In this document: positions 15,295 through 20,595 of the stretch, piece after piece
Layout of the letters: each line of letters opens with the position of its first letter
Position numbering within the stretch: position 1 is the stretch's first letter
Source of the DNA: an uncultured Alistipes sp.
Lineage (GTDB): Bacteria; Bacteroidota; Bacteroidia; Bacteroidales; Rikenellaceae
Assembly (NCBI GenBank): GCA_934754975.1
Contig: CAKVKI010000015.1
Location: 1 to 20,595, forward strand
Direction of reading: 5' to 3'
DNA: 20,595 bases
The notes under the pieces: generated by a model
Databases searched by the model: none
What the model was told of the DNA's origin: nothing
What the model saw: only the letters and a program-made list of their open reading frames with translations
Translations under genes and position numbers: made by a program

Positions 15295-15528
15295 ATGAAA
15301 AAGCAGAGGCGAAATGACTTTTTTATTGGGCAGGTCGTTGCCGGGCTGAGAGCGGCCCGGCTGAAACGCAACCTGACTCAGGAAAACGTACGCTTCGACA
15401 CCGACCTGAATATCGCACGGATCGAAAGCGGGCGGCACAGTATTTCGCTGACCACGATCGCCGATTTATGTGACTATTATAAAATTACTCCGGAGGAGTT
15501 GTTCCGGAATATCGTGACGCATCCATAA
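15295..15528 (+). CDS. Small Xre-family HTH regulator
   Basis: The protein has 77 residues from the ATG at 15295. The in-frame upstream extension to 15187 has no conserved feature and is dropped. Nearly the whole protein is one HTH_3 domain: VVAGLRAARLKRNLTQENV (helices 1-2), a recognition segment DLNIARIESGRHSISLTTIA, and the closing LCDYYKITPEELF. The motif IARIESG(R) followed by two helices is typical of Cro/C1-type DNA-binding proteins. There is no effector domain, so it probably acts as a simple dimeric repressor, perhaps of itself. The gene is not beside a toxin-like frame, so an antitoxin role has no support here. It converges on the GNAT gene and shares the terminator at 15538-15567. 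Confidence 0.85.
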   Translation: MKKQRRNDFFIGQVVAGLRAARLKRNLTQENVRFDTDLNIARIESGRHSISLTTIADLCDYYKITPEELFRNIVTHP

Positions 15529-15537
15529 CTTCACACA

Positions 15538-15567
15538 GAAAGAACCGGCCGCAAAGCCGGTTCTTTC
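15538..15567. terminator. Bidirectional terminator between Xre and GNAT genes
   Basis: GAAAGAACCGGC (15538-15549) pairs perfectly with GCCGGTTCTTTC (15556-15567). The A/T-rich outer stems serve both strands, and it lies between two convergent genes. Confidence 0.88.
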
Positions 15568-15570
15568 ACT

Positions 15571-16149
15571 TTATTCTGCGAACGTTTTTTCGAAAGCCAG
15601 CCGTTCGCCGCTTTCATAGACGATCCTGCCGCAGTAGGCGAATCCCAGCCGTTCGAGCATCCGCAGCATGTAACGGTTGTCGAAATTGGTATCCACCCTG
15701 AAACTGCCTGCGCCCCGTTCGCGGGCCAATGCTTCGGTGCGGCGCATGAATTCCGCCGCCACGCCGCGCCCCTTCTCCCCGTCGGCCACCGCCAGCCGGT
15801 GCAGGACGACGTAATCGCCGCCGGTCAGCCATGTCCCGTCTATCGCGCCGTAGGCCGGTTCGCCGTCGAAAATCACCGCTCCGTATGCGATGACGGCGCC
15901 GGATGCCGTCCCTTTGTCGCACTCCTGCGGCGTTCCTGCAGCTGCGGGTTTTTTCGCCGCGCAGGACTTCTCGAACACATACCCGTACCCGCAGGCTATG
16001 TCGTTGTCGATGTTGGCCGGTGCGGGATAACCGTCCTGCCATTGCAGGCTTCCCAGCGCCCGCATCTGGGCCTGCGCCTGCCGGATGATCTCCAGGATGC
16101 GTCCCGCGTCGGCGGGCCGTGCCTGCCGGAATTTCAGATTTTCGTTCAT
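15571..16149 (-). CDS. GNAT-family N-acetyltransferase
   Basis: The 192-residue protein has a GNAT fold. The N-terminal FRQARPADAGRILEIIRQAQ is the usual first strand and helix. The core strand VVLHRLAVADGEKGRGVA (about 114-131) carries the acetyl-CoA pyrophosphate loop in the form GEKGRGVA, followed by the helix AEFMRRTEALARERG. The closing part FRVDTNFDNRYMLRMLERLG and FAYCGRIVYESG matches the common end of the family. An insert around residues 63-90, rich in Ala, Lys and Gly, is longer than usual and probably a loop. The substrate is unknown. The start lies five bases after a perfect -7 box, so the mRNA is probably leaderless. It is divergent from the deformylase gene. Confidence 0.88.
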   Translation of the reverse strand: MNENLKFRQARPADAGRILEIIRQAQAQMRALGSLQWQDGYPAPANIDNDIACGYGYVFEKSCAAKKPAAAGTPQECDKGTASGAVIAYGAVIFDGEPAYGAIDGTWLTGGDYVVLHRLAVADGEKGRGVAAEFMRRTEALARERGAGSFRVDTNFDNRYMLRMLERLGFAYCGRIVYESGERLAFEKTFAE

Positions 16150-16154
16150 GGCGG

Positions 16155-16162
16155 CAAATATA
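16155..16162 (-). promoter_or_regulatory. -7 box abutting the GNAT start
   Basis: TATATTTG on the minus strand matches TAnnTTTG perfectly and ends five bases before the ATG (16149). A TTTT near 16182-16185 may serve as a weak -33 element. Confidence 0.65.
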
Positions 16163-16238
16163 GGATAAAAGCCGGAATTTGAAAAGGACTTTTTGCAGGC
16201 GGAACGGTTTGCGATGCGGTGCTGAGGATATATTTTCG

Positions 16239-16246
16239 TATTTTTG
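16239..16246 (+). promoter_or_regulatory. -7 box of the deformylase gene
   Basis: TATTTTTG matches TAnnTTTG and lies 22 bases before the ATG at 16269. No clear -33 element is found at the right spacing. Confidence 0.5.
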
Positions 16247-16268
16247 CCGGAAACAGAATCATGCCGAT

Positions 16269-16874
16269 ATGAAGAGACTCGTTATAGCCGGAGCCTGCCT
16301 GCTCGCCGCCTGCGCCGCCCAAAAGGGATTTACCGATAAGGAATGTGAAGTCATTGCCTCGCAAAAGGGAACGGTCATGCGCCTGTGCAAGATCGGCGAC
16401 CGTGCCGATTCGCTGTTCCTGCGGCGGAAGGCCGCGCCGCTGGGTGCGGAGGAGCTGACGACGGACTATTTCCGCTTGCTCAAGCAGGGGATGCTGCTCA
16501 CAGTGCGGGATACGGCCGACGAAGGAGTCGGAATCGCCGCGCCGCAGGTCGGCGTTTCGCGCCGGCTGATCGCCGTGCAGCGTTTTGACAAGCCCGGCGA
16601 ACCGTTCGAATTCTATGTCAATCCCGAAATCGTCGCCCGCTCGGAAACCCGTGCCGCCGGCATGGAGGGCTGTCTCTCCGTGCCCGGCGTTTCGGGGACG
16701 GTCCTGCGTTCGGACCTGATCGTGCTTTCCTACCTGGACGAGGCGACCATGCGTCCGGCCGTCGATACCGTCGAGGGATTTACCGCCGTGATTTTCCAGC
16801 ATGAGATCGACCACCTCGACGGGGTGCTGTTCCTCGACAGGATGCAGGCCGGAACCCGGCTCCCTGTAAAATAA
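16269..16874 (+). CDS. def: Peptide deformylase with lipoprotein signal peptide
   Basis: The protein has 201 residues from the ATG at 16269. All three peptide deformylase motifs are intact: GVGIAAPQ (86-93), EGCLS (133-137, metal ligand C135) and HEIDH (178-182, metal ligands H178 and H182, catalytic E179). These enzymes remove the formyl group from the initiator Met of new proteins, in the cytosol. This one begins MKRLVIAGACLLAAC, a short basic start, a hydrophobic stretch and a lipobox ending at C15, which predicts export and lipid attachment. Residue 16 is Ala, so outer-membrane sorting is expected, and no Bacteroidetes surface-export signal (acidic residues after Cys) is seen. It may act on peptides in the periplasm, so it is probably not the housekeeping copy. 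It is divergent from the GNAT gene. Confidence 0.9.
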   Translation: MKRLVIAGACLLAACAAQKGFTDKECEVIASQKGTVMRLCKIGDRADSLFLRRKAAPLGAEELTTDYFRLLKQGMLLTVRDTADEGVGIAAPQVGVSRRLIAVQRFDKPGEPFEFYVNPEIVARSETRAAGMEGCLSVPGVSGTVLRSDLIVLSYLDEATMRPAVDTVEGFTAVIFQHEIDHLDGVLFLDRMQAGTRLPVK

Positions 16875-16913
16875 AAAGCCGGGAAAAGCTGTCCGACAGC
16901 CTTTCCCGGTTTT
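16875..16913. terminator. Bidirectional terminator between deformylase and MATE genes
   Basis: AAAGCCGGGAAAAGCTGT (16875-16892) pairs with ACAGCCTTTCCCGGTTTT (16896-16913) with a single A-C mismatch and one G-T pair. It starts directly after the deformylase stop and three bases before the convergent MATE gene end. Confidence 0.88.
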
Positions 16914-16916
16914 CCG

Positions 16917-18269
16917 TTATGCGAATGAGAAACGCTTGCTGCGCAGCAGATAGAAGAGCAGCAGTGTTTCGAGCGCTTCGGCCGCAGGCACCGCCAGCCA
17001 GATTCCGGTCACGCCCGCCATACGCGGCAGGAGCAGGAAGCAGAACGTCATCAGCACGATGCCGCGCAGAATGGTGAGTCCCGTCGCAAGCCGTCCCCGC
17101 TCGATGCTCTGGTAATAACCGATCGTCACGACGTTGATCCCGAAGAAGGGATAACCCGCGGCGAACCACGGCAGTCCCTGCACGGCGATGGCGTATGCCG
17201 GGGCGTCGGGCGTCAGGAACAGCCCGACGATCCACGGACTGCATAACCACGTGAATCCGAATGCCGCCAGTCCGCACAGCGTCGCCGTGCCGAGCGCCAT
17301 CCGGAACGCATCCCGGCCGCGCCCCATCAGTCCCGCACCATAGTTGTAACTGATGATCGGCTGCGCCGACTGGATGATGCCGTTGTAGACCATGAAGATG
17401 ATCGGGAAGATGTAACAGGCGATGCTGTACGCCGCCACGCCGTCCTTGCCGACGTAATGGATGAACGTGTAGTTGCCGACGATCATCAGGCACGAAATGG
17501 CCAGCTCGCTCAGCAGCGCCGGGAATCCGATATAGCTCATGTACCAGAGGTTGCGCACCGTGAGCCGCAGGCTTTTGCCGCTCATCTTGAGTTTCACGAA
17601 CCGGAGCGTCCGGCTGCGGCGGAACATGTACCACAGCATTACGCCCGAACCGACGATGTAGCCGATGCCCGTGGCGACGGCGGCGCCTGCCAGTCCCCAT
17701 TCGAATACGAAAATGAAGAGGTAGTCGAGTGCGATGTTGATGCACGCCGCCATGATGTTGCAGGCCATGGCGAATCCCGGCGCCCCGTCGAGCCGCACGA
17801 TAAACATCAGGATATTGAAGACGGCCAGCGGCGCGAGGACCAGCGTGAACCACACGAGGTATTCGCGCGCCGGGACCATCAGCTCGCCGGGCGTGCCCAG
17901 CAGCATGAGCAGCGGTTTGTGGCAGTGGATCAGCAGGGCGCTGAGCAGGGCGATCAGCAGCGCCGGAAGCACCAGCGACTGCGTGATGTTGATCTCCGCC
18001 ACGCGGCGTTTGCCCTGCGCGAGATTGATCGACGCCACGACCGAGCCGCCCATGCCGAACATCAGGCCCAGCCCCGTGCCGAGCGTGAAAAGCGGCGCGA
18101 CGATATTGACCGAGGCGAGGGCGTCGCTGCCTATGCCCCGTCCCACGAAGATTCCGTCGGTGATGACGAACACGGCCGAAAAGACCATGCCCATTACCGT
18201 GGGAAAAAGAAAGCGCCGGAAAAGTTTCCCGACGTTCGAACTTCTGAAATCGATACTGTCTCGTTGCAT
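16917..18269 (-). CDS. MATE-family multidrug efflux transporter
   Basis: The protein has 450 residues from the ATG at 18269, which has the Shine-Dalgarno TAAGGAG (18277-18271). A further in-frame ATG at 18296 lies inside the -7 box and is rejected. The protein is hydrophobic throughout, with about twelve membrane segments. MATE signs include KLFRRFLFPTVMGMVFSAVF with IFVGRGIGSDALASVNIV at the start, GSVVASINLAQGK in the first half, and the repeated pattern in the second half (VAAYSIACYIF, AQPIISYNYGAG). MATE pumps export cationic drugs or metabolites using Na+ or H+. It follows the Crp/Fnr-like gene by about 70 bases but has its own -7 box. Control by that regulator is a reasonable inference. 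Confidence 0.92.
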   Translation of the reverse strand: MQRDSIDFRSSNVGKLFRRFLFPTVMGMVFSAVFVITDGIFVGRGIGSDALASVNIVAPLFTLGTGLGLMFGMGGSVVASINLAQGKRRVAEINITQSLVLPALLIALLSALLIHCHKPLLMLLGTPGELMVPAREYLVWFTLVLAPLAVFNILMFIVRLDGAPGFAMACNIMAACINIALDYLFIFVFEWGLAGAAVATGIGYIVGSGVMLWYMFRRSRTLRFVKLKMSGKSLRLTVRNLWYMSYIGFPALLSELAISCLMIVGNYTFIHYVGKDGVAAYSIACYIFPIIFMVYNGIIQSAQPIISYNYGAGLMGRGRDAFRMALGTATLCGLAAFGFTWLCSPWIVGLFLTPDAPAYAIAVQGLPWFAAGYPFFGINVVTIGYYQSIERGRLATGLTILRGIVLMTFCFLLLPRMAGVTGIWLAVPAAEALETLLLFYLLRSKRFSFA

Positions 18270-18270
18270 A

Positions 18271-18301
18271 CTCCTTACTTTTTTGAAGTGGTGCAAAAGT
18301 A
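18271..18301 (-). promoter_or_regulatory. -7 box and ribosome site of the MATE gene
   Basis: TACTTTTG (18301-18294) is a perfect TAnnTTTG box and TAAGGAG (18277-18271) is a clear Shine-Dalgarno, unusual for this genome. Together they fix the start at 18269. An odd palindrome TTATGATAA (18329-18337) lies just upstream. Confidence 0.65.
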
Positions 18302-18342
18302 AGGCTTTCGGCGCGGGGAAAAGTTACCTTATGATAATTTCG

Positions 18343-18906
18343 TTATTTTATTTCGGCCCGGATGCGGCTCAGGCTTTGGGGTGTGAGGAAAAGATAGGCT
18401 GCGAGGTCTTTCAGCGCGATGCGCTGCAGTAATTGGGGGTATTCGCGCAGCATACGCTTGTACTGCTCGCCCTTGTCGCGCCATGCCAGGTCGGCGAAAT
18501 ATTCCTCGTGCCGGCGCAGCTGCTCTTCGGCCATGCGGCGGCCCCAGTCGGCCAGTTCGGCGTTTGCCGCGAACAGTTCGTCGATTCCCGTGCGCGGCAG
18601 GCGTACGAGTGTCGTCGGCTCCATGGTCTCGATCGTATGGCGCGAAATGCCGCCGGGCCATGCCCCGAGCGTCGAGGAGGTCGGGTCGCCCTCGAACGCG
18701 AAGGAGAGGATCACGCATTTGTCCTCGCGCATGACATAGGTCCGCGCCGAACCCTCCGTCACGAAACAGATGTCCTGGTCGCGCTGTCCCTCTTCGACGA
18801 TAATCTCCTTGCGGGCGTGAACGGTCTGCACCGCGGGCTGCATCAGCAGCCCCGCGGCCCGCTCCGAAAGCCCGTAACGGCCGCGCAGTATTTCGCTGAA
18901 TTCCAT
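18343..18906 (-). CDS. Crp/Fnr-like transcriptional regulator
   Basis: The 187-residue protein has an N-terminal cyclic-nucleotide-binding-like beta roll, with typical segments VHARKEIIVEEGQRDQDICF, VTEGSARTYVM and a partial FEGDPTSS around residues 30-77. A long linking helix follows (GIDELFAANAELADWGRRMA). The C-terminal region is ALKDLAAYLFLTPQSLSRIR, which resembles a helix-turn-helix whose recognition helix ends SLSRIR. It lacks the ETLSR form of the other regulator in this window, so its DNA site should differ. This architecture is common in Bacteroidetes Crp-like proteins that sit beside an efflux or oxidoreductase gene. The MATE pump gene lies just downstream on the same strand. The ligand is unknown. 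The start lies four bases after a near -7 box. Confidence 0.88.
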   Translation of the reverse strand: MEFSEILRGRYGLSERAAGLLMQPAVQTVHARKEIIVEEGQRDQDICFVTEGSARTYVMREDKCVILSFAFEGDPTSSTLGAWPGGISRHTIETMEPTTLVRLPRTGIDELFAANAELADWGRRMAEEQLRRHEEYFADLAWRDKGEQYKRMLREYPQLLQRIALKDLAAYLFLTPQSLSRIRAEIK

Positions 18907-18910
18907 GCCC

Positions 18911-18918
18911 CGAAGTTA
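18911..18918 (-). promoter_or_regulatory. Near -7 box abutting the second regulator start
   Basis: TAACTTCG on the minus strand has one mismatch to TAnnTTTG, with TTTC 20 bp upstream (18942-18939) as a possible -33 element. It ends four bases before the ATG. Confidence 0.45.
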
Positions 18919-18997
18919 CATATTTTTCCCGTACTTATGAAATCCGCCGCTCTGGGCCTCCGTGTGTCGGTTTGTCATGTCGGATTTGCAGGTTTTG

Positions 18998-19012
18998 TGT
19001 CAATTTATGACA
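18998..19012. promoter_or_regulatory. TGTCA-N5-TGACA palindrome upstream of hsp20
   Basis: TGTCAATTTATGACA is a 5-5-5 inverted repeat 21 bp before the sigma-54-like box. Another TGTCAT half-site is at 18973-18978. It could bind an activator of the hsp20 promoter or a regulator of the divergent gene. Confidence 0.4.
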
Positions 19013-19032
19013 TTTTTTCATTTATTTAGGGC

Positions 19033-19047
19033 TGGCACAGGATTTGA
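19033..19047 (+). promoter_or_regulatory. Sigma-54-like promoter of hsp20
   Basis: TGGCAC (19033-19038) is a perfect -24 element and TTGA (19044-19047) follows after five bases, one mismatch from the -12 element TTGC. No TAnnTTTG box is seen between here and the gene. The predicted leader is about 70 nt. Confidence 0.45.
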
Positions 19048-19128
19048 CCGTTTACAGGTGAAACCGCTCCGGCAGAGGGCGGCAAGAAGAAAACAGTTGA
19101 ACCAAATAAAACCAAGGAGGACAAAATT

Positions 19129-19566
19129 ATGACACCTGCAAGAACGAATCAGAACTGGCTGCCGGGAATTTTCAACGAAATTCTGGGCAACAACTGGCTG
19201 GCCGAGCGCCGCAGTACCACGGCTCCCGCCGTCAATATCATCGACGGCGAGCATGAATACAGGGTCGAGGTCGCCGCTCCGGGCATGACCAAAGAGGACT
19301 TCAAAGTCCACATCAACGAAGACAACGAACTGGTGATCTCGCTGGAGAAGAAGACCGAGAACAAGGAGGAGGACGCCCGGCACAAAGGCACCTACCTGCG
19401 CCGCGAATTCTCCTACACGCAGTTCCAGCAGAGCCTGTTGCTGCCCGACAACATCGAGCGCGAGAAGATTTCGGCCAAAGTCGAAAACGGCGTGATGACC
19501 ATCGACATTCCCAAGAAGAAGATCGAGGAGACCCTCGCCGCCACGCGCCAGATCGAGGTGAAATAG
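19129..19566 (+). CDS. Small heat shock protein (Hsp20/alpha-crystallin)
   Basis: The 145-residue protein begins at 19129 behind a strong ribosome site AAGGAGG (19114-19120). After a short N-terminal arm containing NWLPGIFNEILGNNW, the alpha-crystallin domain covers about 32-135. It holds VNIIDGEHEYRVEVAAPGM, EDFKVHINEDNELVISLEKK, LRREFSYTQFQQSLLLPDNI and the characteristic closing VENGVMTIDIPKK. The C-terminal RQIEVK gives the I-x-V motif that links dimers into oligomers. The protein is an ATP-independent holdase that keeps unfolding proteins soluble under stress. The leader before it is long and lacks an ordinary Bacteroidetes -7 box, whereas a sigma-54-like site is present. It is divergent from the Crp/Fnr-like gene and ends before a non-coding stretch with a strong hairpin. 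Confidence 0.95.
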   Translation: MTPARTNQNWLPGIFNEILGNNWLAERRSTTAPAVNIIDGEHEYRVEVAAPGMTKEDFKVHINEDNELVISLEKKTENKEEDARHKGTYLRREFSYTQFQQSLLLPDNIEREKISAKVENGVMTIDIPKKKIEETLAATRQIEVK

Positions 19567-19630
19567 GGCTTTTGCAGCCCTAAGAAAGGGGAGGAATAAC
19601 GACCTCTCCCCAGAAGTAGACGGGGAACGA

Positions 19631-19669
19631 TAAGATCCGGGCGACGCGCCTCGAAGCTCCGGAATCTTA
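19631..19669. repeat. Inverted repeat downstream of hsp20
   Basis: TAAGATCCGG (19631-19640) is complementary to CCGGAATCTTA (19659-19669) apart from one extra base. It lies in the spacer between hsp20 and the terminator, has no T run, and its role is unknown. Confidence 0.4.
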
Positions 19670-19712
19670 CTCCGTTGGGAGCGGGGGCGGACGATCCGCA
19701 CCTGAAACGAAG

Positions 19713-19755
19713 TCCGGGAAGAATCGCAGCAATCCGAGCTGCGGCTCTTCCCGGA
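19713..19755. terminator. Long hairpin between hsp20 and decarboxylase genes
   Basis: TCCGGGAAGA (19713-19722) pairs with TCTTCCCGGA (19746-19755), and inside it CGCAGC pairs with GCTGCG across a 2x2 internal loop. CCTGTTTTA follows. It sits between convergent genes and may serve both. Confidence 0.75.
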
Positions 19756-19783
19756 CCTGTTTTATCCGCGCGCTCCGTAAGGG

Positions 19784-20595
19784 CTACAGCAGGGGAATGA
19801 CCGTCACGTAGATCGCGGCGATGATGGCCGACGTGATGACGCCCATGATGTTGGCGCCCAGGGCGTCGGGCAGCACCATCGACGACGGATTGTCGTGCGA
19901 AACGAGTTTTTGGGCGACCTTGGCCGTCGTAGGCACGCAGCTCACGGCCGCGATGCCGATGACGGGGTTGAAGTTGCCCCGCTTGATGAAGTACATGGCG
20001 TATCCGCCCAGTATTCCGCCGATGCCCGATATCAGCAGCGCCAGTATTCCCAGCACGAGCAGTTTGAGTACCGTGGGATCGAGCAGCGTATGCGCGTCAC
20101 AGAGGATGCCCAGCAGGATGCCCAGAAAAAAGGTAGAACCGTACAGCATCGGTCCGCTGATAAAGTCGTTCACGTGTTTGAGTCCCGACTCCTTGATGAC
20201 CACGCCGATGAAGAGCGAGAAGAAAAGCGGGGCCGCAACCGGGAAAAGCAGGCAGAGAATCACGCACATCACCACGGCGAACGAAATCTTTGTCGCCGCG
20301 CTGTACTGTTTCGGCGCTTTCTTGGGCGGCGTCATCTTTATCGCCCGCAGGCGTTTGGGCACCATCGCCCGCACCAGGTAGGGATAGCCGCCGTATGTCA
20401 GCCCCAGGTAGAGATAGGCGACGACGGTGATCGGCACGAAGATGCTTTTCGAAAGGTTGAGCGAGGTGAACAGCACCATCGGCCCGTCCGCGCCGCCCAC
20501 CATGGCGATCGACGCGCTGTCGCTGGGGCTGAGTCCCATGCTGTAAGCGATCGGCAGCACGGCGAAGGTCCCCAGCTCGGCGCACAGGGCTAGGA
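19784..20595 (-). CDS. Na+-translocating decarboxylase beta subunit (partial)
   Basis: The frame is open to the window edge, so the N-terminal third of this roughly 380-420-residue protein lies outside. The visible part begins ALCAELGTFAVLPIAYSMG and has the beta-subunit landmarks: the MVGGADGPM loop, the helix pair around GGILGGYAMYFIKRG, and NPVIGIAAVSCVPTTAKVAQ, ending in LGANIMGVITSAIIAAIYV. About seven to nine membrane segments are present. The beta subunit (OadB, MmdB or GcdB) carries out carboxybiotin decarboxylation coupled to Na+ export. Which substrate the complex uses cannot be told from this subunit; in Bacteroidales, methylmalonyl-CoA (propionate formation) or oxaloacetate is likely. 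The alpha and biotin subunits should lie just beyond 20595. A GTG inside the frame at 20560 is not the real start. Confidence 0.92.
   Translation of the reverse strand, partial: LALCAELGTFAVLPIAYSMGLSPSDSASIAMVGGADGPMVLFTSLNLSKSIFVPITVVAYLYLGLTYGGYPYLVRAMVPKRLRAIKMTPPKKAPKQYSAATKISFAVVMCVILCLLFPVAAPLFFSLFIGVVIKESGLKHVNDFISGPMLYGSTFFLGILLGILCDAHTLLDPTVLKLLVLGILALLISGIGGILGGYAMYFIKRGNFNPVIGIAAVSCVPTTAKVAQKLVSHDNPSSMVLPDALGANIMGVITSAIIAAIYVTVIPLL

Noticed and set aside
17457..18302. 281-codon plus-strand frame opposite the MATE gene
   Set aside because: It is very rich in Arg, His, Glu and Asp with no domain pattern and mirrors the MATE coding sequence.
1..20595. CRISPR array
   Set aside because: No regularly spaced direct repeats with unique spacers were seen anywhere in the window.

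Overview
The window looks like a chromosomal segment of a gut Bacteroidales, most likely a Rikenellaceae/Alistipes-type organism. This is inferred from repeated Bacteroidetes promoters (TAnnTTTG -7 boxes), few Shine-Dalgarno sites, G+C-rich core genes and typical gene families (PIF1/HRDC helicase, NdpA-type nucleoid protein, Na+-translocating decarboxylase beta subunit). No species call is possible from the sequence alone.

Region 1 (1-7630) is a foreign, clearly AT-rich island in the 3' end of a tRNA-Phe(GAA) gene. The last bases of the tRNA (60-77) recur as a perfect 18-bp direct repeat at 7613-7630. The tRNA's probable native terminator lies directly behind the second copy. The island carries a one-ORF IS1-family transposase (274-927) and a four-gene operon (1070-7227) that reads as a Wadjet (JetABCD) anti-plasmid SMC system: kleisin-like JetA, MksE-like JetB, SMC ATPase JetC and Toprim nuclease JetD. 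The four genes overlap end to start and follow a near-perfect Bacteroidetes promoter (1020-1049). No intact integrase lies between the repeats. A decayed tyrosine recombinase remnant lies just outside the right repeat (about 7753-8010).

Region 2 (8300-12600) returns to core-like DNA: a PIF1-like helicase with a C-terminal HRDC-like domain, a small convergent basic protein, a Crp/Fnr-family regulator, and a short-chain dehydrogenase followed by a small membrane protein. A perfect FNR-type palindrome (11382-11397) lies between the regulator and the dehydrogenase, at the spacing of an activator site.

Region 3 (12600-16910) holds a FabK/nitronate-monooxygenase-family flavoprotein divergent from an NdpA-type nucleoid protein, a 77-residue Xre-type regulator, a GNAT acetyltransferase, and a peptide deformylase with all three catalytic motifs but a lipoprotein signal peptide.

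Region 4 (16910-20595) holds a MATE efflux pump downstream of a second Crp/Fnr-like regulator on the minus strand, an Hsp20 chaperone preceded by a sigma-54-like promoter, and the C-terminal two thirds of a Na+-pumping decarboxylase beta subunit running off the window end. Most transcription units end in strong hairpins. Several starts lie only 4-6 nt after a -7 box, suggesting leaderless mRNAs.
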